DNA of 64,000 nt from Mesorhizobium sp. WSM3862 (GCF_002294985.1 NZ_NSGE01000010.1:124001-188000), one strand, 5' to 3'; shown: positions 1 through 10,200, numbered from the stretch's first letter. Numbers and translations are program-made. Notes: a model not told the origin generated them from the sequence alone.

Positions 1-732
1 CCGGTGAGGCTCCGCCAGACGTGGTGCCAGGGCTGGGTTGACAACCTAATCCAACGCCATCGTTGCCGGCAGGGTCCAGCACGTTTCTCATGACGTGGAC
101 GCGGAGGTTGGCATGTCTCCGACCGCCCCTTGCTGACGGCCGCCTTGAGGCCTTCCGGGGCACTATACAATCTGTTGTGAGGTGCAGATCCTGGGAAGGT
201 ACGACATCGAGCAAGTTCTGGCTATTTTCGGTGAACCCTGCCGGGCGTTCGGTGATCATTACTGGAAAATGCCTTTACCGCCGCCTTCTGAAATCGCACT
301 GCAAAAAGACAAATGTTAAGCAGTGGTGGCCCGGAATTAATGACTTTGCAACAAATCCTTACCAAAATCTTGTATTGATATAGTTGGGGATTCGGTGGAA
401 AGATAGGTAAAGACGCCGAACGCCACCAGTACATTATGACGAAGGACGCTTATCGTGGATGCCCTGAAAGGAAACCCGCTGCAACCGCCATGTCCAGGTC
501 AGCGTCGATCCTGATGGACCGGCCAGGAATACGTCTGGTGGACGCGTCTTTCGCGCAGCGACGTCCGGCTGGATTGACAGTGCGAGCCGGTTAGCGGCGG
601 CGTCGCTCTCCGAGGATGTGAGCACGTTGTGCCGGGACACTGTCGAATCGACCGCAGATACGTCCCGATATACTGGTGGACTACTGAGTTTGCGACGAAT
701 TTCATAGGCCAATGGACCAAGGATGAACAATT
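1..732. other. No gene recognised
   Basis: Short open frames occur on both strands, but none has a recognisable family signature, a convincing ribosome binding site or a codon pattern like the genes nearby. The stretch probably holds decayed sequence. Its last bases (from about 719) carry the AAGGATGAAC ribosome binding region of the oxygenase gene that follows. Confidence 0.5.
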
Positions 733-1662
733 ATGACCATACTACCACAAATCTCACTGGCAAATCTGGTGGCCGATAAAACGCGGCCTGAAGAGCGTAA
801 GCGCCTACGCATGGCGTGCGAGGATTGCGGGTTCTTCTACCTTGTCCAGCATGGCATCCCGAAAGAACAGATCGCGCAAGCAATCGAGGCCTCCCGGCGC
901 TTCTTCGCGTTGCCACAGTCAATGAAGGAGCGCTTTGGTCACGCCGCTCAAGGGATCTATCCCACTATCGCCCGTGGATACAGTCCATTGCACGGGGAAA
1001 TCCTACATCCCGACGCTGGCCGCGATCCGAAGGAAGTGTTCGATCTCGGAATCGACAACGAAGGCGATCGCCGTCCGTTTGGCGGGAGCACGCTTTTTCC
1101 GGATGAGGCCTTGTCTCCTGGTTTCGCGCGAAGCCTGCTTGACTTGCAGGCTACCGTGCTCCGCGAAGTCGTCCCCCACCTCGGAACCGCGCTTGCCGAC
1201 ATGATCGGCATGGAACAGGACTGGTTCCAACGGTATTTCAGCCCGCCGACGCTCGAGCAACGCGTAATTCGGTATCCGGCTCGCGGTGGCACGTGCGCCA
1301 AGCACACCGATGGTGGCTTCTTCACGCTGCTGCTGCAGGAGGAACTCCCCACCCGGTCGTTGCAGGTGTGGTTGCGTGGGCGCTGGATGCCGGTGCCGAG
1401 CCTGCCCGACAGTCTCGTAGTCAATTTGGGCGATATGCTTCAAGCCTTGAGCGATGACCGCTTCAAAAGTACGCCGCATCAAGTCGCGCACAATGGTCTG
1501 ACCGACCGAATTTCGCTTCCCTTCTTTATCTATCCCGACGTCGACGCGCGCCTGACTTCGCGGGGAGGGCGCCACACCTTCAATGTCGCGGAAATGATGC
1601 TGCACAATTACGAGTCAGTCGAAACCGGGAATGGCGCCGGACGCGCGCGAGAGTTGCAGTAA
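733..1662 (+). CDS. 2OG-Fe(II) oxygenase, isopenicillin N synthase-like family
   Basis: This is a soluble 309-residue oxygenase of the isopenicillin N synthase/flavonol synthase superfamily. The N-terminal non-haem dioxygenase domain (about residues 5-120, with CEDCGFFYLVQHGIP) is followed by the 2OG-Fe(II) catalytic barrel. The iron triad is visible as H191-x-D193 and H249, and the RxS co-substrate motif as R259-I-S261. Length is normal for bacterial members and all key residues are present, so it is probably active. The substrate cannot be read from sequence. It is not the PhyH-type ectoine hydroxylase EctD. The ATG is preceded by AAGGATGAAC. A DUF2267 gene follows about 190 bp downstream on the same strand; no operon is evident. 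Confidence 0.85.
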   Translation: MTILPQISLANLVADKTRPEERKRLRMACEDCGFFYLVQHGIPKEQIAQAIEASRRFFALPQSMKERFGHAAQGIYPTIARGYSPLHGEILHPDAGRDPKEVFDLGIDNEGDRRPFGGSTLFPDEALSPGFARSLLDLQATVLREVVPHLGTALADMIGMEQDWFQRYFSPPTLEQRVIRYPARGGTCAKHTDGGFFTLLLQEELPTRSLQVWLRGRWMPVPSLPDSLVVNLGDMLQALSDDRFKSTPHQVAHNGLTDRISLPFFIYPDVDARLTSRGGRHTFNVAEMMLHNYESVETGNGAGRARELQ

Positions 1663-1851
1663 ATGTCCGGTGTTCTCAGGCGTGCGTAAACTTATGGCAA
1701 CGACCCGGAGCATCCAGGTGATGCGCTGAACGAACTCACCCAAGTTTTATCTGTCGCACGTCGCGCGAAATAGCGCGGCGGCCGGCGGGCGGAAGCCATT
1801 TTTAGTTATGTTCCTTGTTCCTTGACGACCTTCAAGAACAGAAAAATACCC

Positions 1852-2271
1852 ATGCCTGTCCGTCATGAATTCACCTACGCGTTGCAGGCGACCCAGAATT
1901 GGGTCAGCGATCTGGCATGGAGACTTCGTTGGCAGGATCGCGAGCGGGTTTTCCTAGCTTTGATTGCGACGCTGCACGCGCTACGCGATTGCCTGGGCCG
2001 CGACGAGGCCGTGTACATGGGTGCGCACCTGCCAGCCTTACTGCGCGGCTTCTACTACGAAAGTTGGCACCCCGGCCGCCGCGCCATAGCCAGAAACCGG
2101 AACTCGTTTCTCGATAGGATCCACGACGGCGTCCATCGCGACCCGGCAGTGGATCCGGAAGAGATTGCTCGCTCGGTCCTAGGGCAATTGGCGGACCGTT
2201 TGTCTGCAGCAGAGATTGAAGAGGCCAAGGCTGCAACTCCCAGAGTTCTGCATGACCTTTGGCCAGCCTGA
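1852..2271 (+). CDS. DUF2267 domain protein
   Basis: A 139-residue soluble protein that matches the DUF2267 family along most of its length: an acidic/basic helical repeat with ALIATLHALRDCL and the LRGFYYESWHP motif. The biochemical role of the family is not established. The open frame extends to a TTG at 1822, but the ATG at 1852 gives the usual family N-terminus (VRHEFTYALQATQNW). It lies downstream of the oxygenase on the same strand and ends before an IS21 remnant. No sign of decay. Confidence 0.75.
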   Translation: MPVRHEFTYALQATQNWVSDLAWRLRWQDRERVFLALIATLHALRDCLGRDEAVYMGAHLPALLRGFYYESWHPGRRAIARNRNSFLDRIHDGVHRDPAVDPEEIARSVLGQLADRLSAAEIEEAKAATPRVLHDLWPA

Positions 2272-2467
2272 GGCAAACGTCTGCCCGTGACTGTCCCACG
2301 AAGCCGCCGCTAGCCCATGACGATCTGTCTGACGGGTCGCCGGATGTAGCTTAAGAGGATAGATTTGGGGAGGAGTCGTTGCTTAGTATCCCCACGGTAA
2401 CGGGTCGCCTTGCTGAGGTCGGCTGAAGGCTGCAAGCCCAGTGCAAGCGCTAGAGTTCGGGGTTCAA

Positions 2468-2505
2468 GCGTCGGTCCGGTCTTCAGCAGTAGGCCGGACC
2501 GACGC
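2468..2505. repeat. Perfect 12-bp inverted repeat (hairpin)
   Basis: GCGTCGGTCCGG at 2468-2479 and its exact complement at 2494-2505 enclose a 14-nt loop. No T-run follows on either strand, so it is not a typical rho-independent terminator. It sits between the DUF2267 gene and the end of the istB remnant and could belong to the IS21-type element. Confidence 0.6.
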
Positions 2506-2523
2506 CTTTCGCGGAGACGGTAG

Positions 2524-2862
2524 CTATCCCCGCGGATGGATCACCGTGGAGTGGTGAAGCAGGCGGTCCGATCGCCGTGGCCACAATGCGGTCGCCAGAA
2601 ACTTTCCCCATTCGCCCACGGAGCGGTTGGAGGTGATCGGGATCGATCCCTTCTCGTGGCGCAGTGACACGAGTTGGAGGAACAGGTGGGCGGTGGCTTG
2701 GAAGGGCAGATAGCCCAGTTCGTCAATGATGAGCAGTTCGGCCGCGACAGGTCGCCAACTGCTTGTCGAGCGAGCGTCGCTGTGGGCGACGGGCGTGCGC
2801 GGCGCAGTTACGGCCACGGAAAGCCGATCGGGACTTGGGGCGTGTTGATCAAGGATCACCAC
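2524..2862 (-). pseudogene. IS21-family istB remnant (ATPase helper)
   Basis: The minus-strand frame retains the IstB Walker B region (LLIIDELGYLPF) followed by HLFLQLVSLRHEKGSI and TSNRSVGEWG, which are diagnostic of the IS21 transposition ATPase. Sequence upstream of residue 40 is scrambled, the Walker A segment is absent, and the C-terminus is frameshifted. Only about 100 of the usual ~250 residues remain, so it is non-functional. Confidence 0.8.
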
Positions 2863-2911
2863 GGAGGGTAACGTTGCTTAGGCGAACCCTTCCACCGCAT
2901 ATCGCGAGATC

Positions 2912-3991
2912 CTATGAGAACTCCGCGCTCTCGGCGACAACGTCTGGCAAGTGGAAGCGCTGATAGCGTCCTTCGGACGGCGGGCCTGCGCACAAGTACA
3001 ACTCCCGCTGCCCGCAATCGATTATGATTGAAAAGGCAGTTCTGGTATTCTCGCGGTCGGAGACGGTTTTAGATACTGCGTCTGGGGCGTTCGTGCGGTC
3101 CGCCAAAGCCCGCATAAGGTCACCTACACCAGTTGCGTCCTCCCCGGCACGCTTCAACTCCACGAGCCGAGAATGGCTTGAAGGATAAAAACCTTGTAAC
3201 TGCCCTTCATCTTCAAATGCTCGGGTAGCCGCCAGAAGTGCGTGGTTAGTATGAAAAATTCTCGACGCGTTAGGCAGTTCGCACACTCCGGCGCTCGGAG
3301 ACAACTCGACGCCAGTAATGAACCCTTCGCAATCACCTAACAAATAGCTGCGCCCCCCCATAATTGGAAGCTGCTTTAGCGTCTCGACCGCTGATGAGAC
3401 ATTACCTTCCGCAAGTAGCAATCGCCTTACAACCTGACTTGGCATGCCGCTTGTAGACTTGTCTAGCATAACATCATTGGTCAAGAGACCGACACCTGAC
3501 CGGTTCACGCCAACCCATCCGAGGGTTCCAATTGAGGCCACCACAGCGAGATCGAGACCCTTGCCTCCCACGTGTAGGAAGAAAGCCAAGTCGCTGTGCA
3601 TCTCGGGCGCTGCATCCCAGTTCTGCCCAAGAACTGCGCCTCGTGTTGATGTAATGGCAAGGCCACTGCAGCCACTCGCTGGACAGATGTCAAAAAATTC
3701 GAAACCAATATAGCAGTAGATATCTATAAAATCGCAGTTCGCACCACTCGCGATTCCCGCAATCTCCTCAGCAACTTCTGGCGTTCGATCTCGAAGATTC
3801 GTCCATGAAATATACGCATTTTCGCGGGCGCGATTTAACGCTGCAGGAGAATAACTCTCCTTCATTTTAGCAATTAGAATTGAAATACGACCCGCGAACA
3901 TGCGGCCATGCTGTTGGCCGCGTTGGGAGGCGGTCCCCGAAAGGACTACCACAGGCAGGGTTGCGAGTGGTGATCCATTTATCTCGGCCAT
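2912..3991 (-). CDS. C45 (isopenicillin N acyltransferase-like) autoproteolytic amidase
   Basis: A protein of about 359 residues in the peptidase C45/AAT family of N-terminal-nucleophile amidohydrolases. These self-cleave before a cysteine and then transfer or hydrolyse acyl groups on amines. The expected autoprocessing site is visible as SG-C108-SGL, followed by GQNWDA at about 122-127, the standard family arrangement. The first ~107 residues would form the small subunit. No signal peptide is seen. The frame can start at GTG 4042, but ATG 3991 gives the usual N-terminus (PVVVLSGTASQRGQQHG). It stands alone on the minus strand between IS remnants. Family members cleave many N-acyl amino acids and lactone-type substrates, so penicillin chemistry should not be assumed. 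Confidence 0.75.
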   Translation of the reverse strand: MAEINGSPLATLPVVVLSGTASQRGQQHGRMFAGRISILIAKMKESYSPAALNRARENAYISWTNLRDRTPEVAEEIAGIASGANCDFIDIYCYIGFEFFDICPASGCSGLAITSTRGAVLGQNWDAAPEMHSDLAFFLHVGGKGLDLAVVASIGTLGWVGVNRSGVGLLTNDVMLDKSTSGMPSQVVRRLLLAEGNVSSAVETLKQLPIMGGRSYLLGDCEGFITGVELSPSAGVCELPNASRIFHTNHALLAATRAFEDEGQLQGFYPSSHSRLVELKRAGEDATGVGDLMRALADRTNAPDAVSKTVSDRENTRTAFSIIIDCGQRELYLCAGPPSEGRYQRFHLPDVVAESAEFS

Positions 3992-4284
3992 GGTCACAAT
4001 CCAGCTGAGGCTCCCTTCGCACTGCAACGCGCGCGAGCACACATCCTTGATAGCGGACTCCTCAGTGCAGTGCCCGCTTCATAAATATAGCAGCGTCAAA
4101 TGAGCTGCTTTGCGCGAATGACGACTTATGAATGCAGGAAACCGGCGTTGTATTTCGGTATGTGCATAAAAGCGCCGAGTTTCACCGGTGGGGAGTGGGA
4201 GGGTCTCTGCGTTCAACCTGATCGACTGTGACCTGCCACTGAACATTCATCCAGCGGCGATTTGAGCCTCGACCTTTTCTGTTA

Positions 4285-4410
4285 CGCCGTGGGGCGCGGG
4301 TTGAGCAACCGGCGAAGACGCCGAGCCTTTCGGAGCCGGGTTGCGGCGATGGCCTCGGCATAGGCCGCCGGGGTCTGGTAGCCGAGCAAGAAATGCGGTC
4401 TTGCAGTGTT
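4285..4410 (-). pseudogene. IS3-family transposase C-terminal remnant
   Basis: A short minus-strand frame ends with NTARPHFLLGYQTPAAYAEA, the conserved C-terminus of IS3-family OrfB integrases (usually NxxRPHSSLGYxTPAA). Nothing else of the element is recognisable. A run of ten C followed by four G (4430-4443) lies just upstream in the same frame. Confidence 0.7.
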
Positions 4411-4559
4411 TGAACAACTCAGCGACGCACCCCCCCCCCGGGGACCGGCCCGGAGCGCGAGCTTCTCTATCCATGGCATCCTTGGGTGGGTCGCCAAGTC
4501 CATATTCACGAAGTGATCGATCGGGACGACGCAACAGTCTTCCGCAGTAACGTTTTCGG

Positions 4560-5226
4560 CTAGGCCTCGGATCGGTGGTTCGAGGTCCCGGCTCGGATGT
4601 TCGATCGGATCCTCAGTAAGAGTTGGCGCATCACGACTGCTTCGGACGTCGACCTTATGTCGTCAGCCCTCTGAATCAGAAGGCCGGGAAGGAGAGACAA
4701 GAGAGTTCCGCCGCTGGCGGACGGACGTCCTTCGCGGGACGATGAATGAGGCGAGTTCGTTGTGGCGCTAGTACCGGTCCCACCCCTGACCAAGACGATG
4801 TATAGATTGTGCCGCCTCATTCTCCTGACCCGATACTGGGAGGGCGAAACGCCGATCCCGGAGAGAAGCAAGGCCCTGCGAAAGCAGAACTCCGGAGACA
4901 CGGAAAAGCTCGATAGCGCTTGACCTCAACACGCCGAATAGAGAAGCGCGACTTATGTGGAACGGCCACGCGGGCAAGGGCTTTTTTCAGACATTTCATC
5001 CAGCGGGACCGGTGCGGTCATATGTCCGGCCTTTCAGCGCGGTCTAAGACCGCTGGCCTCGATGAAATTCGCGACGCGGGGGGCTGATCAATCTGACTCG
5101 CTATAAGGCATTGTCGCGCCGGCCTCTCTCGCATCGGGATTTCGTCCCGTGGATCATCGTCTAATTTTGCACCTCGCCTCTGTCCGGCGTCGCGCCGGCA
5201 AGTGCTCCGTCCTGGTCGTCGTTCGG
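4560..5226. other. No gene recognised
   Basis: Six-frame reading gives only short frames without family motifs. It is flanked by IS3 and IS110 remnants and is probably decayed mobile-element sequence. Confidence 0.4.
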
Positions 5227-6130
5227 CTCAGGTGTGTGCTGTGCCGCTCGCCGGGCCAGTATTTCGGTATGTCCCGCCCCTGGTGAGCAGCGCCCAGATG
5301 ATTCTCGCCATCTTGTTGGCGAGCGCGACTGCGACGACCTTGAAAGGCCGCCGCGCTAAAAGCGCGACGAGCCGTCGCGGCGCTTTTTCGTTGCCCTTCA
5401 CGCGTCGCAAGACCGACGTCGCGCCACAAACAAGCAGCGAGCGGAGCGTTGCGTTGCCCATTTTCAATATGCCGCCGAGCCGCTCCTTGCCACCGCTCGA
5501 ATGGGCTTTGGCGTCAGTCCTAGCCAGGCGGCAAAGTGACGGGCGGATTTGAACCGTCGAGATCCGGGATCAGCGCTTTGACGGGTAGCCGCCGTGATCG
5601 CTCCGACGCCCGGAATTGTCGTCAACCCGTCGCATGTCCTCGTCGCGCTTCGCCTCACCGACGATCCCTCGTTCGAGCTTGTCGATTTGACGCGTCAGCG
5701 CCTCGATCTGATCGGCGATTTCAGCCAAAGCCAATCGAGCGGCTTTGGCAGGCACACGTCCTTCTCGTCCCGCACGATCTCGATCAACGCAGCCACTTTG
5801 GCCGTGCCGAGGGCGGCAACAACGCCCAACTCCGACAAATGCCCGCGAAGTGTTGATCGCCTGAGTTTTGCTGGCGGATCAAAAGGGCGCGCGTCCTCAG
5901 CAGCATGGCCGCCGCTTGTTGATCAGCCGATTTGATCGGAACGAAACGCATGGTCTTGCGGGTGACGGATTCGCTGATACTTCGGCGTCGGCGGCGTCCG
6001 TCTTGCGTCGTTTCACGAAGGGCTTCACATAAATCGGCGGGATCAAACGAACGTCGTGACCGACCGCCGCAATTTCGCGCGCCTGACGGCTGCGGTTTCA
6101 GAGCGTCGACTGAAGGTCTGGCGCAGCGAA
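5227..6130 (-). pseudogene. IS110-family transposase, frameshifted
   Basis: Pieces of one IS110/IS116 transposase can be read in order on the minus strand but in different frames: SESVTRKTMRFVPIKSADQQ, then LTTIPGVGAITA with FKSARHFAAWLGLTP (the IS116-type C-terminal domain), then ARRPFKVVAVALANKMARI. At least three frame changes separate them, so the gene is dead. The C-terminal end is near 5230. The N-terminal DEDD domain is barely recognisable. Confidence 0.8.
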
Positions 6131-6359
6131 CAGGCGGACGCGTTGCTGTTGGGCCCCTTGAACAAGGAGCCGCCGATCCTGGAGACCGCAAGGCTACACT
6201 GAGGCGCCGTGGCGCTCGCGAAGGAAGCCGGCCTCTGCGAAATCCGGCCATCTCCGCGCCCGGCCTCCTTCGCCCCAAGCCGGGAGCAAAATGGACGAGG
6301 CAACGCTTGAATCTAGGGACCATCGTTTCGTGGGCAATACGCGTTGCGGCCAACTGAAT

Positions 6360-6479
6360 TCGCGTGGGTTCCGGAACCGGCGCTGCCGCAATCAGAGCCT
6401 CGGTATAGGGATGGACCGGTTTCGCGAACAGCGCCTCGCTCGGGGCGAGCTCCACGATCCGCCCCAAATACATGAGGTC
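6360..6479 (-). pseudogene. Oligopeptide/dipeptide ABC transporter ATPase, C-terminal fragment
   Basis: The frame contains MYLGRIVELAPSEALF followed by HPYTEALIAAAPVPEP, the signature C-terminal stretch of DppD/DppF/OppD-type ATPases. Walker A, the ABC signature and Walker B are all missing. The fragment abuts the left end of an IS630 element, which probably interrupted or deleted the rest. Confidence 0.75.
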
Positions 6480-6494
6480 GACGCCGAAGACGTC

Positions 6495-7662
6495 TAATAC
6501 CAACGGTCTCGGGCGCTGACTCTTTCGTGATTTTGTGTCGCAGGTGGACCGTGATTCCCTGATGCCGAAGGAGATTCGGCGATGGGTTCAGCGGTGAAAT
6601 TACGGGATGACTATTCGGCGAGCGAACTTCGGCGCCTTGCGCGGGCTTCGAAGGATGTGCGGCAGAGCAGCCGGCTGTTATCGATCGCAGCGGTTCTGGA
6701 CGGGATGAACCGAACCGATGCGGCGCGGATCGGCGGGATGGATCGGCAGACGCTGCGCGACTGGGTGCACCGGTTCAATACCGCAGGCCCCGACGGTCTT
6801 CTCGATCAGTGGTCGCCTGGTCCGCTGTCGCGGCTGTCGCCAGAGCAGCAGAGCGAATTAGCTGCGATGGTCGAGACGGGGCAGGACCGTGCCGTTGACG
6901 GCGTCGTGCGCTGGCGGTGCATCGACCTGAAGCGCGTCATCAAGGAGCGCTTCGGCGTGGACTACGACGCGCGCTATGTCGGGAAATTGCTGCACAAGCT
7001 CGGCTTTTCGCACATCAGCGCGCGCCACATCATCCGGGCCAGGACGCCCATATTGTCGAGGAGTTCAAAAAAACTGGCCACGCACGCTGAAGGCGCATCT
7101 TTGCGACCTACCGCCGCGTACGAAGGTGGAGCTTTGGTTCCAGGATGAAGCCCGCATCGGCCAGAAGAACGGCATCGTGCGGCAATGGGCAAGGCGCGGC
7201 ACCCGACCCCGCCAGCCGGCCGATCAGCGCTACAAGAGCGCATATCTGTTTGGCGCGATTTGCCCGGCGCGCGGCGCCGGTGCCGCTCTGGCTCTGCCCT
7301 TTGCCGACACCGAGGCCATGCAACGCCATATCGACGAGATCAGCCGCCATGTTGAAAAGGGCGCGCACGCCGTGCTCGTCATGGATCGGGCCGGATGGCA
7401 CACTACCGCCAATCTCAGGATGCCGAAAAACATGACGGCGATCTTCCTGCCCTCGCGCTCCCCGGAACTGAACCCGGTCGAAAACGTCTGGCAATATCTG
7501 CGGCAGAATTGGCTCTCGAACCGCGTCTTCGACGATTACGACGCCATCATCGACGCCGCTTGCGAGGCTTGGCAGAAACTCCTCGCAGCGCCCCAAACCA
7601 TCAAATCAATCGGAATGCGGGAGTGGGCGCATGTCGGTCAAACTCCATGACTCTTGGTATAA
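6495..7662 (+). mobile_element. IS630-family insertion sequence
   Basis: A transposase-bearing segment bounded by short inverted ends: TAATACCAACGG on the left and the complement of CTCTTGGTATAA on the right. TA occurs at both edges, as expected for IS630 target duplication. It separates an oligopeptide-transporter ATPase fragment from a polar amino-acid transporter ATPase fragment, both on the opposite strand. Confidence 0.7.
6582..7650 (+). pseudogene. IS630-family transposase with two frame changes
   Basis: The first frame (to 7148) has an N-terminal helix-turn-helix region (RTDAARIGGMDRQTLRDWV) and the winged helix. The second (ending 7650) holds the DDE catalytic half, with VELWFQDEARIG, HAVLVMDRAGWH and LPSRSPELNPVENVWQYL. 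Joining them needs a change near 7030 and another at the A7 run near 7068-7074 (FKK/NWPRTLKAHL). IS630 elements can use programmed frameshifting at A-runs. The extra upstream change makes an inactive copy more likely. Confidence 0.75.
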
Positions 7663-7794
7663 GCAGCGGGATCGCGAGTTGGTGGCCAATTGCGCGGAGG
7701 TCCTGCTTAGTGAGTCAAGATGATCGAGAGGCGGCTTGTGGGCGCGATGCGGAGGTGCACAATGTCGGCGAGGTGAGGGTCATACGCTGGAGCT

Positions 7795-8018
7795 CCATCG
7801 CCCCCCTTGTGGGGAGGGTAAAGTCTCTTCTCGAGGACGGCGTTGAGGAACTGTCCGTTCGGTTTGCGGGTTGGCCAGGAGCTCGTCGGACGTGCCTGCT
7901 CGACGAATCTTGCAGCCGTAGAGGCCGCATGGCGAGCGCACGGGCGATCGCCACGCGCTCCTGCTGTATCCGCAGGAAAACGTTTTGTGACGTTCTCGAA
8001 GCGGACGACGGGCAAGTA
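7795..8018 (-). pseudogene. Polar amino-acid ABC ATPase (EhuA-like) with large internal deletion
   Basis: Minus-strand pieces line up with the intact EhuA-like protein at 39.8-40.7 kb. VVRFENVTKRF is the N-terminus, AIARALAMRP lies just after the ABC signature, and the final stretch matches GTSDELLANPQTE and GQFLNAVLEKR in two frames. Walker A through most of the helical domain is missing, and the remaining ~220 bp are frameshifted. It is a relic of a second transporter ATPase of this type. Confidence 0.75.
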
Positions 8019-8114
8019 TCAAAGGTTTGTGCGATGACTTTTAAAAAAATTTATAGGCGGTTGATCGATACTTATCACAGCTTAACGCAGTCCAACCCTA
8101 TATCTATGCGGCCC

Positions 8115-8138
8115 GCGATAAAATGATCGCTCTTTTTT
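8115..8138 (+). terminator. Weak terminator-like hairpin
   Basis: GCGAT (8115-8119) pairs with ATCGC (8126-8130) around a 6-nt loop and is followed by TCTTTTTT. The five-base-pair stem is short. It would act on plus-strand readthrough before the alanine racemase gene. Confidence 0.35.
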
Positions 8139-8255
8139 GCGTAAGGCACTGAAAGGCAACGCGTCCGAGCTTTGTCGGCGTGATAGTTAACGTGCCGCGT
8201 CGCGAAACTGCGAGTAATAAGAAGCGAGGTCCCGGACACTGGAGAAGAGCAGAAG

Positions 8256-9407
8256 ATGTCGTCTCTATTACGTCCTGCCGATGTTGTATTCGAGATCGAT
8301 CTCGCAGCGCTTCAGGCGAACTTCCAGACCATCTCGGCCCTCGTTGGGCCCGGCGTAAGGGTGGCGGCTGTAGTTAAAAGCGACGCCTACGGGCTTGGTC
8401 TTGTAGAGATTGCAAGGGCGCTCATTCAAGTGGGCTGCGATCTATTCTTTGTCGCCAATCTGGATGAAGCGCTGCTTCTAAGATCGTCCCATATAGGCGC
8501 GGCAATTGCGGTATTTTGCGACGAGTTTGCGAAATTTGGTCAATATTACCGGTCCATGGGCCTCATACCCGTTGTGAACAATTGCATTGAATTACACGCC
8601 ATTAACGCCGCACGCGAGACCCAGACATACTTTCTCAATGTTGAAAGTGGGTTCTCTCGCCTTGGGCTCGCTTTTGTCGACGTGCGGCGCACTTATCTTT
8701 CTGGTACCTTCGAACAACATCCCCCTTCGGTTGTACTCAGCCACCTCGCATGCAGCGAGCGCGCTGAGGACCCGATTAACGTGTTGCAAAGAAACCGCTT
8801 CCGGGCAGTTTATGATCTGCTTAGACCCAGCCGTGGCAGTCTCGCTGCCTCCGCCGGTGTGTGGCTGGGTAAATCCTATCATTTCGACATCGTGCGGGTG
8901 GGTTCAGCACTGTACGGGCTCAACAACGCTGGCATTGAACCAAATCCGCTGCAGCCCGTTGCAAGCCTCCGAGCAAAAATACTCGACGTGCGCAACGTCG
9001 CGAGGCGGGAAGCTGTTGGATACGGCGCGACATTTCGGACGATCCGAACCAGCCGAGTTGCCATCGCCGCGATCGGTTACAAGCATGGCCTTCCATGGAC
9101 ATGCGCGAACAAGATATCCGTTCGGTTTGGTGGATATTCGGCCCCTCTGATCGGAAGAATCTCTATGGAATACGCAACAATAGATTTAACGGATGTTCCT
9201 GCAGCACTTTGTGGTCCAGGTTCCTTTGTGGAATTGCTCGGTAAAGATTTCAAAGTCGATGACTTAGCAGCGGCCGCTGGCGTTAATCCACAGGAGGTGC
9301 TGACACGCCTTGGTGCCGGTTGCGCAAGGCAGTATCTGACTTCTTCCTCTCCATCCGCAGCTCAGGCCAATGCAGGCGAAAGACACGAACCGCTCGCGCT
9401 AGAGTAA
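8256..9407 (+). CDS. alr: Alanine racemase family protein
   Basis: A 383-residue PLP-dependent fold-type III racemase. K41 in VVKSDAYGLG is the PLP-binding lysine, and Y256 in AVGYGATF is the opposing catalytic tyrosine. The C-terminal domain has GRISMEYATIDLT, the usual alanine racemase motif. Length and architecture are complete, so activity interconverting L- and D-alanine or another amino acid is likely. The ribosome binding site before the ATG is weak. It lies alone between an ABC ATPase relic and an IS1380 relic. A housekeeping alr would normally be chromosomal, so this is probably an accessory racemase, possibly for D-amino acid catabolism together with the DadA-like oxidase at 13.2 kb (inference). 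Confidence 0.85.
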   Translation: MSSLLRPADVVFEIDLAALQANFQTISALVGPGVRVAAVVKSDAYGLGLVEIARALIQVGCDLFFVANLDEALLLRSSHIGAAIAVFCDEFAKFGQYYRSMGLIPVVNNCIELHAINAARETQTYFLNVESGFSRLGLAFVDVRRTYLSGTFEQHPPSVVLSHLACSERAEDPINVLQRNRFRAVYDLLRPSRGSLAASAGVWLGKSYHFDIVRVGSALYGLNNAGIEPNPLQPVASLRAKILDVRNVARREAVGYGATFRTIRTSRVAIAAIGYKHGLPWTCANKISVRFGGYSAPLIGRISMEYATIDLTDVPAALCGPGSFVELLGKDFKVDDLAAAAGVNPQEVLTRLGAGCARQYLTSSSPSAAQANAGERHEPLALE

Positions 9408-9606
9408 AGACGCGAGCGATGGAGAGCCTTTTTTTCAGGAGCAATCGGCCCGGGAGCCAGAGGCGCGTTCCTATGCACGGTACGGCGCAAGCACTAGCGG
9501 ATTCCCAATAGGCCTGCGAACTAGGGTTAATGTACTTAGCCCGTCTTATGCACGACGATGGGCCTTGAGGCTGGCGGATGTGGCTTAACGACTGTTTTCT
9601 GGAAGC

Positions 9607-10124
9607 TTGAGCGGCGCGTCTGCGCCCCGCATCGACGCAACCGCGATGGCCTCGACATCCGCTTTCACCAATCTCGACAAAGGCTCCGCCGAGCACATCT
9701 ATGACGTGATCTACTGCGCCCGCGGTCAGGCCGAAAACCTGATCAAGATGCACAAGAGCCAGCTCGCCTCAGACCGCACCTCCTGCCGCTCACCCATTGC
9801 CAACCAGGTCCGCCTTGTCCTGCACACCGCCGCATACTGTTGATGCTCACCCTGCGCGAGGAGCGGTGCCCACGACCCATTATCTGCGCAACGCGGAGTT
9901 CGCTACGCTGCGGCTCAGGCTGCTCAAGCTCGGCGCTCGCGTCATCGAAACCGTCTCGCGCATCCGTCTGGCCTTCGCCGCTGCCTTTCCCGAGCAAGTC
10001 TGCTCCGGGCGCTCGCCAGCAATCTGCTACCGGCAGGACCGTGACCGCCGGGCCAGCAGGCCCCGCCGAACCACACAACTTCCACCCTCCAGTGCGTTCA
10101 CAAGTCCAGACACAGCCACGGTGA
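9607..10124 (+). pseudogene. IS1380-family transposase C-terminal remnant (copy 1)
   Basis: The first frame contains ENLIKMHKSQLASDRTSC and NQVRLVLHTAAY, typical of the C-terminal third of IS1380 transposases. It then breaks, and LRNAEFATLRLRLLKLGARV continues in another frame. A closely similar nucleotide segment recurs at 25.7 kb. The N-terminal two thirds are absent. Confidence 0.8.
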
Positions 10125-10200
10125 AAAAGACGCCGCGCCGCCACCTGTCCACCGCTCCGCGGCAAACAAACCCAGATGCGTCATGAATAAGACGGGCTAG

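Noticed and set aside
733..3991. A beta-lactam biosynthesis locus (IPNS-like and acyltransferase-like genes, plus a racemase and class V aminotransferase further on)
   Set aside because: No nonribosomal peptide synthetase for the ACV tripeptide is present. The two genes are on opposite strands separated by an IS21 relic, and both families are broad with many non-penicillin members.
4430..4443. C10-G4 tract as a phase-variation switch
   Set aside because: It lies in a dead IS3 remnant with no intact gene or promoter that it could switch.
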